Shown here: in pieces, positions 36,242-44,511 of the stretch | How the letters are laid out: the number at the start of each line of letters is the position of its first letter | How positions within the stretch are numbered: position 1 is the stretch's first letter | Assembly (NCBI GenBank): GCA_025056865.1 | Contig: JANWVO010000032.1 | Location: forward strand, 98,222 to 162,221 | Origin: Bryobacteraceae bacterium | GTDB lineage: Bacteria; Acidobacteriota; Terriglobia; Bryobacterales; Bryobacteraceae | Direction of reading: 5' to 3' | Length of the DNA: 64,000 nt | Program-made: the position numbers and the translations under genes | Notes under the pieces: model-generated | What the model was told of the DNA's origin: nothing | Databases searched by the model: none | The model's input: only the letters and a program-made list of their open reading frames with translations

Positions 36242-38288
36242 CGAACGCCTCCTGCGAGGACACGGCCGCCAGTTCGGGCTCCGGCGCAAGCAGCGCCTCC
36301 AGCTCGGCGCCGATCTGGCGGTCGTCGAAACCGCACTGCTGGATCGCATTGCACGGGCACAGCGCCGCGCATGTGCCGCAGCCCATGCACAGCGCTTCGT
36401 TCACCACCGCCTGCCGCGTCTCCTCGCGCCGCGCGATGGCTCCGAACGGGCAGGCCTGAAGGCAGATGCGGCAGCCCGAGCATCTCGTTTCGTCCACGCG
36501 CGCCACATAGGGGTCCAGCTCGATGGAGCCCGCACAGACGAGCGCTGCCGCCTTGGAAGCGGCCGCGGCCGCAGCAGCCGTCGCTTCGGCGATGTCCATC
36601 GGCCCCTGCACGGATCCAGCAAGAAAGAGGCCGGAGGAGGCCAGTTCCACCGGACGCAGCTTCGGGTGGACTTCCAGCAGGAAGCGGTCCGGCCCCACGG
36701 AGCAGCGGTACAGGTCGATGAGCCGCTTCATGTCCCGCGCCACCAGCCCGGTGGCCAGCACCAGCAGGTCGAGCGGCACCTCCAGCTCCTCGCCGGAGGT
36801 CAGCCGGTCCACGGTGCGGACCACGAGCGGCCACTCGCCTTTCGGATCGCTCTCGACGCGGGGCGGACGCGCCGGGTCGAAGCGGATGAAGACAACGCCC
36901 TGCTCGCACACGCGGTCGTAGTAGTTCTCGTGCTTGCGGCCGTAAGTGCGGATGTGTTCGTGGAAGTCGTAGACCTGCAACTCCGGGAAACGGCTCTTGA
37001 GCTCGGCCGCCGTGTGCATGGTGGTCGTGCAGCAGACGCGGCTGCAATACTCGTTGATCCGGCCGTCGCGCATCGGAGGATGGACGCCCTTCCTCTGGAG
37101 GCTGCCGACGCAGTGCAGAAACCCGACTCGCCGCACCGGCCGGCCGCGGATCTCCACCCGGCCGCCCGTGGGGCCGGTGGGATCGAGCAGCCGGTTGAGC
37201 TGCGCCAGCGTGATCACCTCCGGGAACTTGCCGTAGCCGTATTCGCCGTGGCGCAGCGGATAGGTGTCCAGCCCCACGGCCAGCACGATGGCTCCCGAGC
37301 GGATCTCGATCTGCTCCGGCTCTTGGTCGAGCTGGATGCCCCGGCCGCCGGCGGCCTCGACGCAGGCGCCGCAGCGCGTGCAGGTGCGCCAGTCGATGGC
37401 CGGCAGCGGCGGATAGCAGCCGTCGTAGGGCCTGTAGATGGCTTTCCGCTTCGCCAGCCCGAGATTGAACTGGTCCACCGCCTCTTCCGGACATGCATCG
37501 AGGACTGCCTGCAAATCGGCAGGCTCCTCGGTCACGCCCCGCGGAATCAGCCGCACCGTCGTGCGGAAATCGCCGATGAATCCTTCCGACGACCAGAGCT
37601 GGGCGTTGGTGTAGATCTTCACCTTCGGATGGCCGGCGACTTCGCGGATCAGCCGGTTCAGCACGTCCCGGGCGAACTGCCCCGTCGGATAGATCCGGTA
37701 CAACTGCGCCAGCCGTCCGCCGAGGAAGGGGCTGGATTCGATCAGCGTCACTTCGATGCCGCGGCTGGCCAGATCGCGCGCTGCCGTCAGGCCCGCCACG
37801 CCGCCGCCGATGACGAGCACCGAGGGGCGGATCGGCAGGCGGCGCCGCTCCAGGGGCGCCAGGTGCGCGCTGCGGGCCACCGCCGCCCGGATCAGCCGGA
37901 CCGCCTTGCGCGTCGCCTGGGCGCGGTCCCGCACTACCCAGGAAACCTGCTCGCGGATGTTGGCGTGGAGGCACAGGAATGGATTCAGTCCTGCATGAGC
38001 CGCCGCCCTGCGGAACGTGGCCTCGTGCAGCGACGGAGAACATGCGGCCACGACAACGCGATTCAGGCCGTGGTCCCGGATCGCCTGAACGATCATTGCC
38101 TGCCCGGGATCCGAGCAGCAAAACATATGAGTGGAGGAGAAGGCGACTCCAGGCATCCTTGCGGCCGCCTGCGCCGCCGCCTCCACGTCCACGACATCAG
38201 CGATATTTCCGCCGCAATGGCAGATGAATACGCCCACCCGAACGCTGCCGTTCCCGTTTCCGCCAGACACGGCCCCTCCTGCGTCCAT
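36219..38288 (-). CDS. HdrA/QmoB-like flavin iron-sulfur protein
   Basis: A 689-residue protein. It opens with the HdrA N-terminal domain ('VGVFICHCGGNIADVVDV', residues 18-35; 'AACSPSLHEATFRR'), then an FAD Rossmann motif (residues 158-170, 'GGGVAGLTAARDLA'). The middle ferredoxin region is degenerate: only C303, C306 and C309 remain, and the usual fourth Cys-Pro is replaced by Ala-Ala-Gly. 'YCSRVCCTTTMHTA' is conserved, and two intact [4Fe-4S] motifs close the chain ('CSGCRICLQACP', 'CMGCGTCAALCP'). This is the first gene of the operon; ATG 38288 is used, with a long leader behind the promoter at 38491-38519. Confidence 0.9.
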   Translation of the reverse strand: MDAGGAVSGGNGNGSVRVGVFICHCGGNIADVVDVEAAAQAAARMPGVAFSSTHMFCCSDPGQAMIVQAIRDHGLNRVVVAACSPSLHEATFRRAAAHAGLNPFLCLHANIREQVSWVVRDRAQATRKAVRLIRAAVARSAHLAPLERRRLPIRPSVLVIGGGVAGLTAARDLASRGIEVTLIESSPFLGGRLAQLYRIYPTGQFARDVLNRLIREVAGHPKVKIYTNAQLWSSEGFIGDFRTTVRLIPRGVTEEPADLQAVLDACPEEAVDQFNLGLAKRKAIYRPYDGCYPPLPAIDWRTCTRCGACVEAAGGRGIQLDQEPEQIEIRSGAIVLAVGLDTYPLRHGEYGYGKFPEVITLAQLNRLLDPTGPTGGRVEIRGRPVRRVGFLHCVGSLQRKGVHPPMRDGRINEYCSRVCCTTTMHTAAELKSRFPELQVYDFHEHIRTYGRKHENYYDRVCEQGVVFIRFDPARPPRVESDPKGEWPLVVRTVDRLTSGEELEVPLDLLVLATGLVARDMKRLIDLYRCSVGPDRFLLEVHPKLRPVELASSGLFLAGSVQGPMDIAEATAAAAAAASKAAALVCAGSIELDPYVARVDETRCSGCRICLQACPFGAIARREETRQAVVNEALCMGCGTCAALCPCNAIQQCGFDDRQIGAELEALLAPEPELAAVSSQEAFDGKAQGR

Positions 38289-38484
38289 CCGGCGCGGTCT
38301 CCGACACTGCCCTCTTGCCGCCCCTGCCAGCCCGCGCCGGGAGCGCGGATCCGCACAGGAGCCTCCCTCAAGATGCCGGGAGGAACGGCCCAAACGACCG
38401 TTTCCGCCCGTCCGTGGAGCGGAACCCCCCCTCGGTTTGCCTTCCCTCCCGGGCGCTCAGGAAGCCAATGAGGGCCCGGCGCCA
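38289..38484 (-). promoter_or_regulatory. Long 5' leader of the hydrogenase/Hdr operon
   Basis: About 195 nt separate the predicted transcription start (near 38484) from ATG 38288. No gene and no recognised riboswitch class was seen; a GC-rich stretch with several short inverted repeats is all that can be stated. An alternative in-frame start at 38393 would shorten it, but the extra residues have no family match. Together with the promoter, this and its flank account for the 38289-38609 gap. Confidence 0.35.
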
Positions 38485-38490
38485 CAGAGG

Positions 38491-38519
38491 ATATTACGAT
38501 GTGATTTTCCTGTTTTCAA
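38491..38519 (-). promoter_or_regulatory. Near-consensus sigma-70 promoter of the hydrogenase/Hdr operon
   Basis: On the minus strand TTGAAA (38514-38519) is separated by 17 nt from TAATAT (38491-38496), matching the vegetative -35/-10 consensus in 5 of 6 bases each, with optimal spacing. It is the best promoter in the window and lies in AT-richer sequence. It reads into the HdrA/QmoB-like gene. Confidence 0.75.
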
Positions 38520-38609
38520 GCCCTCAAAGGCGATCCTCGGTGGTTTGCTTGCGCCGCCCTGAAAGCAGCCGAGGGACCGATCCGGAAGAAAGCAGCAGGA
38601 ACGCGCCGT

Positions 38610-39881
38610 TCAGCTTCTTACCTGGGCAAACACGTAGGGGCCTTCGGGAATGACGGCGACAGGCGCGCCCCGAGGCACCTCCGAAGCGAGCGCTTCCAGG
38701 GCGGCTGCCGCAGTGGAGAAACTCCGTCCCCACAGGCGCGGGTGATATTCGGCGGGGACGCCTGGGGTGTAGTACCAGATCCGGTGGGACAGGGCCGTAA
38801 GTGCCAGTTTTTCCAGTTGCCACTGGTCGATGGTGACCGGCCTCTCTGCAATTTCCCTGAGAAATGTTTCGGCGTCGGCCGACTCCATCAGCAGACGGGA
38901 GAACTCGCCCGCGCCGGCGCCTTCGTCGCAGGCGGCCAGCACGAGGATGATACCCCCGGGACGGACAATATGAGACGCTGCCGTCACCCCCTTCACTGCC
39001 TGATAGAAGGTCAGGTCGAGCGGGTATCCGGCCGCAGTGGTCACCGCAGCCTCCACTGGAGAGGGCAGCCAGGCCGTCGTCTTCTCGCGCACGAAGGCGA
39101 CGCCCGCCGCGTGGGCCGCCCGCGGCTCGCCGGCGAACACCGCCGTGATTTTCCTTCCGCGTCCGAGCACGACATCAACGATGAAATCGTGGCCGGCCAT
39201 TTTCGCGATCTCGAGCAGTTCTTCGTGGAGTGGGTTCTGCTCGAAGGAGCCCTCGCGGGCTCTTGGCTCCCGCATGAACCGCGGGCTGTGCAGATGCCGG
39301 ATCGTCTCCTCGCCCGCGAGGCCGGGAGCGATGAGCTTGCGGCCGCCGCTGAAGCCGGCCATCAGGTGCTGTTCGACAAAGCCTAGCGTGATGTGCAGGT
39401 CGGCCTCCACGTAACGACGGTCAATCCAGACGGGCGTGCCCCGGCTAGCATCGCCGAGGTAGACGTGGTCTTCCCGCTGCCGGGCGTTGTGGTTCACCAC
39501 CGGATATCGGGAAAGGATCTCCCTGCCGAGGATCTCCTCCAGCTCCGCATCGGTAGCCGGCCGGTGCAGCCCCGTTGCGATGAGAATCGTTGTGCGTTCG
39601 CGCGGAATGCCGGCCCGTTCCAGCCGCTCGAGCAGCGGCGGCAGCGTCAGCCGGTTGGGCGCCGGACGCGTGATATCGCAGACGGAGATGGCCGCGCTGG
39701 CGCGGCCCCGTGAGAGCTCCTCCAGAGCCGGACCGGCGATAGGGAAGTCGATAGCCTGCTCAATGGCAGCGCGCTCGTCGGCGAGCGGCTCGGCGTAGCG
39801 CGGCTCCAGCACCTGCCAGGCTGGCCCCGGCGGCAGCTCTGCCTCCAACCCCGTCCTGCCGAATGCGAAACGAACCCGCAT
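38610..39881 (-). CDS. LarA-family nickel-pincer racemase
   Basis: A 423-residue member of the lactate racemase (LarA) family, which interconverts the stereoisomers of an alpha-hydroxyacid. Key residues align with a constant offset of two to the known enzyme: H106 ('ATGLHRPAT'), H172 ('FVEQHLMAG'), K182 ('SGGRKLIAPG', the attachment site of the nickel-pincer nucleotide) and H198 ('IRHLHSPRF'). The biosynthesis genes larB, larC and larE are not in the window. ATG 39881 lies 6 nt after a TAGGGT hexamer. The substrate may be lactate or another 2-hydroxyacid. Confidence 0.88.
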   Translation of the reverse strand: MRVRFAFGRTGLEAELPPGPAWQVLEPRYAEPLADERAAIEQAIDFPIAGPALEELSRGRASAAISVCDITRPAPNRLTLPPLLERLERAGIPRERTTILIATGLHRPATDAELEEILGREILSRYPVVNHNARQREDHVYLGDASRGTPVWIDRRYVEADLHITLGFVEQHLMAGFSGGRKLIAPGLAGEETIRHLHSPRFMREPRAREGSFEQNPLHEELLEIAKMAGHDFIVDVVLGRGRKITAVFAGEPRAAHAAGVAFVREKTTAWLPSPVEAAVTTAAGYPLDLTFYQAVKGVTAASHIVRPGGIILVLAACDEGAGAGEFSRLLMESADAETFLREIAERPVTIDQWQLEKLALTALSHRIWYYTPGVPAEYHPRLWGRSFSTAAAALEALASEVPRGAPVAVIPEGPYVFAQVRS

Positions 39882-39887
39882 ATCCGC

Positions 39888-39893
39888 ACCCTA
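39888..39893 (-). promoter_or_regulatory. -10-like hexamer TAGGGT of the larA-type gene
   Basis: TAGGGT, 6 nt, ATG 39881 on the minus strand. The match to consensus is weak (first two bases and last), but the spacing equals that at five other genes. Confidence 0.3.
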
Positions 39894-39938
39894 GCACAGC
39901 CGGGGCGGCCCGCCCTGCGCTGCACCGGAGCGGGCCGC

Positions 39939-39944
39939 TACACT
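39939..39944 (+). promoter_or_regulatory. -10 hexamer TACACT of the polytopic membrane gene
   Basis: CGCTACACT ends 8 nt before ATG 39953; predicted very short or absent leader. Confidence 0.4.
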
Positions 39945-39952
39945 GTTGCGTG

Positions 39953-41143
39953 ATGTTGTCCCCCGCACGCGTGCGCCCCTGGCAGGTCGCGCTTCTTGCA
40001 ATGGCCGCCGTTCTGCTGTGGTGGACGCTGGTCGTGCATGGCGCCTACGGGGGCCGGTGGAATGGCCTCTACTGCAACGGGAGCGCAGCGAAATTCCCCG
40101 CGTGGCTGGAGGGACGGGAGCCGCTTTACCGCGTGCCGAGCCCGGCCGGTTACGACGGCCAATGGTACCACCTTCTGGCCCATCGGCCCCTCGAGTACCG
40201 CGAGAGCGCTGCCTTCATGGACTGGCCCAGGTTCCGCTGCCAGCGGATTCTGTTTCCGCTGCTGGTCTGGCTGGTGGCGGGCGGCCGGTTTGAGTGGGTC
40301 GACCCGGTCTATTTCTCGATGATGCTAGCCGCGCTGGGCGCGGGCATATACTTTGCAGCGCAGCTGGCCGGGCAGCGCGGCCGCACCGCGCTTTGGGGGC
40401 TTGTCTTTCTCCTCATGCCTGCCGCCATTGGTTCCATCGAGCGGATGCTGCTGGACGGCGTGCTGTTGGCCGCTGCGCTCGGCATGTGGTTTTTCCTCGA
40501 AACCGGCCGTCTGCGCGCCGCCTGGGCACTTGGCGTGCTCGCGCCTTTCTTGCGGGAAACCGGCTTGCTTTTGTCGGCGGGTGCCTGCGCGGTCTGGCTT
40601 CAGCAGAGGCGCTGGCAGCGCCTCGTCTTTTGGGCGGCCACTCCGGCGCCGTTCCTGTTCTGGATGTGGTGGACGCTGGACCTGCCGGGCAGCAGCCCCC
40701 AGTGGCTCGGATTGTTTGCGAATTTCCAGCGGGCCCTGGAACGTGCAGCGCCTTATCCGTATCCATTTCCCTGGGCCGACATGCTCGCTCTGCTGGATCT
40801 CGCCGCTTTCACCGCGTTTCTGGCGGCGGCCGCCTGGGGACTCTTCGAGCTTCGCCGCATCTTTGCGCGCAGAGAAAACGGACAGCCGTTGCTGGCATTT
40901 GTGGCCGCAATTTTCTCGGCAACCGCCCTGCTTTCCGCCTCCTTGCATCCCGGCGATGTCTGGGACGAAGCCTACGCATACGCGCGCGTCTTCAGCCCGC
41001 TGCTGATGGCATTGTTTTTCGAAGCTCTGTCCCGGCGGCGCGAGGTGCTGTACCTCCTCCTGCTGGCTCCGATCACGCTGCGTGTGGGGCTCCATCCAGC
41101 CGCCGCGACGGTGCGCTCCCTGCGGCACCTGTGCGGGCTGTGA
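39953..41143 (+). CDS. Polytopic membrane protein, glycopolymer/glycosyltransferase-like
   Basis: A 396-residue membrane protein with about nine to ten helices. After the first helix comes a periplasmic-type loop 'YGGRWNGLYCNGSAAKFP' followed by 'GYDGQWYHLLAHRPL'. An Asp-rich first loop with GYDGQ-type sequence is typical of GT-C-like proteins (dolichyl-phosphate-sugar type) involved in cell-surface glycopolymers. No catalytic proof can be given, and no polysaccharide genes are adjacent. It converges on argS with 15 nt between stops. Confidence 0.55.
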   Translation: MLSPARVRPWQVALLAMAAVLLWWTLVVHGAYGGRWNGLYCNGSAAKFPAWLEGREPLYRVPSPAGYDGQWYHLLAHRPLEYRESAAFMDWPRFRCQRILFPLLVWLVAGGRFEWVDPVYFSMMLAALGAGIYFAAQLAGQRGRTALWGLVFLLMPAAIGSIERMLLDGVLLAAALGMWFFLETGRLRAAWALGVLAPFLRETGLLLSAGACAVWLQQRRWQRLVFWAATPAPFLFWMWWTLDLPGSSPQWLGLFANFQRALERAAPYPYPFPWADMLALLDLAAFTAFLAAAAWGLFELRRIFARRENGQPLLAFVAAIFSATALLSASLHPGDVWDEAYAYARVFSPLLMALFFEALSRRREVLYLLLLAPITLRVGLHPAAATVRSLRHLCGL

Positions 41144-41158
41144 GGACACGCCCCGCGC

Positions 41159-43129
41159 CTACATGTACTCCGGCACCGGGATGCCCAGCACGCGCTCGAG
41201 CGTCCACTCGAGCTGCCGCTGGAAATACACTGCCAGCCAGAGCAGAAAGGTGCGCTTCTCGGGGTTCTGCTCGGCCAGAATCGGATAGTCGTGGTAGAAC
41301 GAGTTGAACGCCTGCGCAAGCTGAAAGGCGTAGCGGGCCACGTGCGACGGCTCTCCCGCCGCCAGCGCCGCTTCGAGCGCCGCGCCGGACTTCGACGCCG
41401 CCAGCAGCAGTTGCCAGAAGTCCTCCGCCGCGAGCTGCCGCGCCATCGCCTCCGCATCCAGCATTGCATCGAAATCCGGAAGCGTCTCGCCGCGCTCGGC
41501 CAGCTTCCGCAGGATGTTGCGCGCCCGCACGGCGGCATATTGCACGTAAGGCCCGGTCTCCCCCTCGAAGCTTAACGCTTCCTGAAGGTCGAAGGCGATC
41601 ACGGTATTGCGCGTGAATTTCAGCAGGAAGTAACGCAGCGCGCCGACGGCGATCTGCGTGGCCACCCGCAGGCGCTCCTCCCCGGGACGGTCCGGGTGGC
41701 GCGAGTCGACCTCTTCCTTCGCCTTTTCGATCAGCTTGTCAATCAGGTCGTCGGCCTTGACGCCGAGCCCTTTGCGGCCGCTGACCTCAACGTAGGGCCG
41801 TTTGCGGTCCTCTTCGGAAAGCGGGATGCCGAGGATGGCGCAGGTGCGCGGCGAAAGGGCCACCATTTCATAAGAAAAGTGGATGGATTTTTCGGCCTGT
41901 TCGTGGAAACCGAGCGCGCGCAGCCCGGCCACGACCACATCCTGAAGGTAGGACTGCCGCGAATCGATCACGTTGTACACTTCCGAACCCCGGCCGAATT
42001 CCGGCGCCGGCATTCCGCCCGGCTCCTCCGAGGCGACCCACACCCAGTGGCCATCCGGGTACTGCCGGAGAGGCCGGTAATGGAAGTCCAGCCCGAGCAG
42101 GCCGAATTTCCAGAGCTGGTAGGCGATGTCCTTGCCGACGTAGGTCACTGTGCCGTTGGAGCGCACGATCACCTTGGCGTCGTCGGCGGAGTCGTCCTCG
42201 CTGGCCTGCGTCTGGCGGAAATGGGAGGCGGCCATCACCCAGCAGCCTTTGTTTTTTCCTTCTTCCGCGTAATAAATGGCGCCGCGTTCCTTCAATAACT
42301 CGAAGGCTTTCGCCCAGAATTTCAGGTGCAGGATTTCGCTTTCCCGCGGCAGCACGTCGTAGGCGATGCCCAGCCGCCACATCGTGTCGAGATGGCAGTC
42401 GACGATGGCGTCAGCGACAATGTGCGCAATCTCGGCCTCCACGCCCTCGCTGTGCTCGATCGCGTGCAGAGTCTGCCGCCTCCAGTCGAGCGCCTGCGGG
42501 TGCTCGGCGTAATACTGCGAAACGCGGGCGTACAGGTCCCAGCAGTAGTAGTCGAATCTCGGCCGCCGCGCCAGGGCGCGCACCTCGTCCGGTGATTTTT
42601 TCTCCAGGTGATGGAAGCCCACCACGACGTCGGCTACCTGCACGCCGGTGTTGTCGATGTAGTTCTGCACCTCGACGCGGCGTCCGGCTGCCCGCAGCAT
42701 GCGGACGAAGGTGTCGCCCAGCACGGCGTTGCGCAGGTGCCCGATGTGCGCCGCCTTGTTCGGGTTGATGTTGGTGTGCTCCACGATCACCTTGCCCGCG
42801 TCCGCAGCCGCCGCCGGGGCTTCGCCGCGCCCTTCCAGCAGCGCGCGGCCGTACCAGCCCCGGTCCAGCCGGATGTTGATGTAGCCGTTTCCCGCCACCT
42901 CCAGCTTCGCCACCCCCGCCATCGCGGGCGCCTGGGCGGCGATCTCCTCCGCAATCGCCCGCGGCGGTTTCCGCAATTGCCTGGCCAGCGCGAACGCGAC
43001 CGGAAGAGCATATTCGCCAAAGGACGCCTGCTTCGGCTGCTCGACTACGACCGGCACTTCCGCCCCGTAGCGCCCGCGCAGGAAAGACGCAAAGCTGTCC
43101 CGGATCTGCTTCTCGATCAGGTGGAACAC
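41159..43129 (-). CDS. argS: Arginyl-tRNA synthetase
   Basis: Class I synthetase charging tRNA-Arg, 656 residues. The class I motif is 'HIGHLRNAVLGDTFVRML', preceded by 'VEHTNINPNKAAHIGHL'; the N-terminal Add-1 domain begins 'LIEKQIRDSFASFL', and the C-terminal anticodon-binding DALR-type domain contains 'ARNILRKLAERGETLPDF'. The second class I motif is atypical, 'VSGRKGLGVKADDLID', as is normal for ArgRS. GTG 43129 gives the expected N-terminus; an ATG 27 codons upstream would add a non-conserved stretch covering the promoter. The divergent neighbour is the ferredoxin gene. Confidence 0.96.
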   Translation of the reverse strand: MFHLIEKQIRDSFASFLRGRYGAEVPVVVEQPKQASFGEYALPVAFALARQLRKPPRAIAEEIAAQAPAMAGVAKLEVAGNGYINIRLDRGWYGRALLEGRGEAPAAAADAGKVIVEHTNINPNKAAHIGHLRNAVLGDTFVRMLRAAGRRVEVQNYIDNTGVQVADVVVGFHHLEKKSPDEVRALARRPRFDYYCWDLYARVSQYYAEHPQALDWRRQTLHAIEHSEGVEAEIAHIVADAIVDCHLDTMWRLGIAYDVLPRESEILHLKFWAKAFELLKERGAIYYAEEGKNKGCWVMAASHFRQTQASEDDSADDAKVIVRSNGTVTYVGKDIAYQLWKFGLLGLDFHYRPLRQYPDGHWVWVASEEPGGMPAPEFGRGSEVYNVIDSRQSYLQDVVVAGLRALGFHEQAEKSIHFSYEMVALSPRTCAILGIPLSEEDRKRPYVEVSGRKGLGVKADDLIDKLIEKAKEEVDSRHPDRPGEERLRVATQIAVGALRYFLLKFTRNTVIAFDLQEALSFEGETGPYVQYAAVRARNILRKLAERGETLPDFDAMLDAEAMARQLAAEDFWQLLLAASKSGAALEAALAAGEPSHVARYAFQLAQAFNSFYHDYPILAEQNPEKRTFLLWLAVYFQRQLEWTLERVLGIPVPEYM

Positions 43130-43169
43130 TTCTTTTGGAACCCCTTGAAAAATGGAGGCTGAACTTACC

Positions 43170-43175
43170 AGTGTA
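43170..43175 (-). promoter_or_regulatory. -10 hexamer TACACT of argS
   Basis: CGCTACACT on the minus strand, about 40 nt before GTG 43129. A TTGGGT hexamer 19 nt farther upstream is a possible -35. Confidence 0.4.
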
Positions 43176-43204
43176 GCGTCCCGGCAGCGGCCGGACCCAA
43201 CCAA

Positions 43205-43217
43205 GACCATTTTGGTC
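43205..43217. promoter_or_regulatory. Short palindrome between divergent argS and ferredoxin promoters
   Basis: GACCA-TTT-TGGTC, arms of 5 bp. It begins exactly where the -35 element of the ferredoxin promoter is expected (17 nt upstream of TAGACT), so it may be an operator. Short enough to arise by chance. Confidence 0.3.
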
Positions 43218-43227
43218 CAAGATGTGG

Positions 43228-43233
43228 TAGACT
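43228..43233 (+). promoter_or_regulatory. -10 hexamer TAGACT of the ferredoxin gene (leaderless)
   Basis: TAGACT, 6 nt, GTG 43240. It fits the leaderless pattern and supports the GTG start. Confidence 0.45.
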
Positions 43234-43239
43234 GAAGGC

Positions 43240-43635
43240 GTGGCCAAGGTAACGTTCCTTCCCGAGAACCGGACGGTCGAGTTCGACCTCGAAAGCCTGC
43301 CCTACAGCGAGCACGGCAAGCCGAAGTCTTTCCTCGACATCGCGCTGCATTTCGGCATCCACCTCGAGCACGCCTGCGGAGGCAACTGCGCCTGCACGAC
43401 GTGTCACGTCGTCGTGAAGAAAGGCGCGGAGTTCCTGAACGAAATGGAAGATGACGAAGCGGACCGCCTCGACATGGCCGCCGACCTTCAGCTCGGCAGC
43501 CGGCTCGGATGCCAGGCGCATTTCGTCCGCGACGGCGAAGTGGTGATCGAGATCCCGTCGTGGAACCGGAACTACGTCAGCGAGGGCGGCGGATCCATCA
43601 ACCTCGGCGACGCCATCCCGGCGGCCAAACGCTGA
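43240..43635 (+). CDS. fdx: Adrenodoxin-type [2Fe-2S] ferredoxin
   Basis: A 131-residue ferredoxin of the Isc/adrenodoxin type. The cluster ligands are C46-x5-C52-x2-C55 in 'HACGGNCACTTCHVV' plus the distal cysteine in 'SRLGCQAHF'. 'EMEDDEADRLDMA' is the acidic helix that contacts reductase and IscS-type partners. The C-terminal ~20 residues exceed the usual family end. It probably delivers electrons for Fe-S cluster assembly or hydroxylation. The GTG start is 6 nt after a -10 hexamer. No isc genes are nearby. Confidence 0.92.
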   Translation: MAKVTFLPENRTVEFDLESLPYSEHGKPKSFLDIALHFGIHLEHACGGNCACTTCHVVVKKGAEFLNEMEDDEADRLDMAADLQLGSRLGCQAHFVRDGEVVIEIPSWNRNYVSEGGGSINLGDAIPAAKR

Positions 43636-43656
43636 AGGCGCCAAAGCCGCCACGGA

Positions 43657-44421
43657 TCAGCCCACCCATCTGATCCAGTCGTCAAAGCCCAGCTCCCCTT
43701 TGAGCAGCACCTCCCGTCCGGAGGCCTCCAGCCGCGCTTTCTGCAATGCCGCCATCGCCGGGGCCGCTTCGCCCGGCCGGATCTGCGCCAACTGCCGCAG
43801 CGCCCCCAGGCCGTCGCGCACGGCGCGCGCATCCTCCGCGGTGCGGAACACTGCTTTCGCATCCACGGCCAGCACGCCGGTGGCACGCGCCGTCAGGCGC
43901 AATTCCTCCAGCGCGTCGAAGACCGGCCCCGCCCGCAGCGGGAGCTTCTCTCCGGATGCCGCCCGCAACGCGTTCCCGCCCCGCGCCACCGCCCAGAGCT
44001 CGCAGATCGGCAGCTCCTCCACCATCCGGATCAGGGCCATCGGCGGCTGCTCGCCGGGTTGGTCGCGGTTGTCGACGATCCGCTCGAGTTCGCGCGCCGG
44101 GCCCATCATGGCCGTTCCTGCGCCAAGAAAGAGCACGGCGAAGCCGTCCCGCTCAAGCACGTAATAGGTCTTGTAGTTCCGCTTGACGACGCCAGGCGCG
44201 TCGAAGCGCGGTTCCTGCCCGAAGGCGCCTCCAAATTTCCCTCGCAGGAAGGCAACGGAACCCTGCCCGGACAGGCTCCAGACGACCTCCCAGACGTCCC
44301 GCGCCAGATCCATGCCGGTGCGCTCTTCGAAGCGCCGCAGCGCCGCCGGCCGGCGTCCTTCGAGGAATGGCCGGAACCACGGCGTCTTCTTCAGACGGTC
44401 GATGCGCAGGCCCGCGAGCAT
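43657..44421 (-). CDS. Unknown protein; lipoprotein-like N-terminus lacks a start codon
   Basis: From ATG 44421 the frame encodes 254 residues of unknown family, with helix-strand alternation and an Ala/Leu/Arg-rich C-terminal part. It is a little like the periplasmic part of the FecR protein at 23066. The frame is open upstream, and just before the ATG it would encode 'RRSFLAFCLAALAGC', a perfect lipoprotein signal with lipobox LAGC. Between that signal and the tRNA gene there is no ATG, GTG or TTG, and the signal lies on the terminator stem of tRNA-Leu. Either a rare start (CTG/ATT) is used, the start was mutated, or the match is chance. It converges on fdx. Confidence 0.5.
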   Translation of the reverse strand: MLAGLRIDRLKKTPWFRPFLEGRRPAALRRFEERTGMDLARDVWEVVWSLSGQGSVAFLRGKFGGAFGQEPRFDAPGVVKRNYKTYYVLERDGFAVLFLGAGTAMMGPARELERIVDNRDQPGEQPPMALIRMVEELPICELWAVARGGNALRAASGEKLPLRAGPVFDALEELRLTARATGVLAVDAKAVFRTAEDARAVRDGLGALRQLAQIRPGEAAPAMAALQKARLEASGREVLLKGELGFDDWIRWVG

Positions 44422-44511
44422 CAGACTCGCTCCGGGCAGCAGCGGCGCAATGGCGGCGTCGACGCGGGAATGCGTAGGCTGGCGGCGGCAGCCGGCGAGC
44501 GCGGCGAGGCA

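Noticed and set aside
38289..38484. Riboswitch in the hydrogenase leader
   Set aside because: No cobalamin, TPP, SAM or nickel-type consensus could be recognised by eye; only a long leader is reported.
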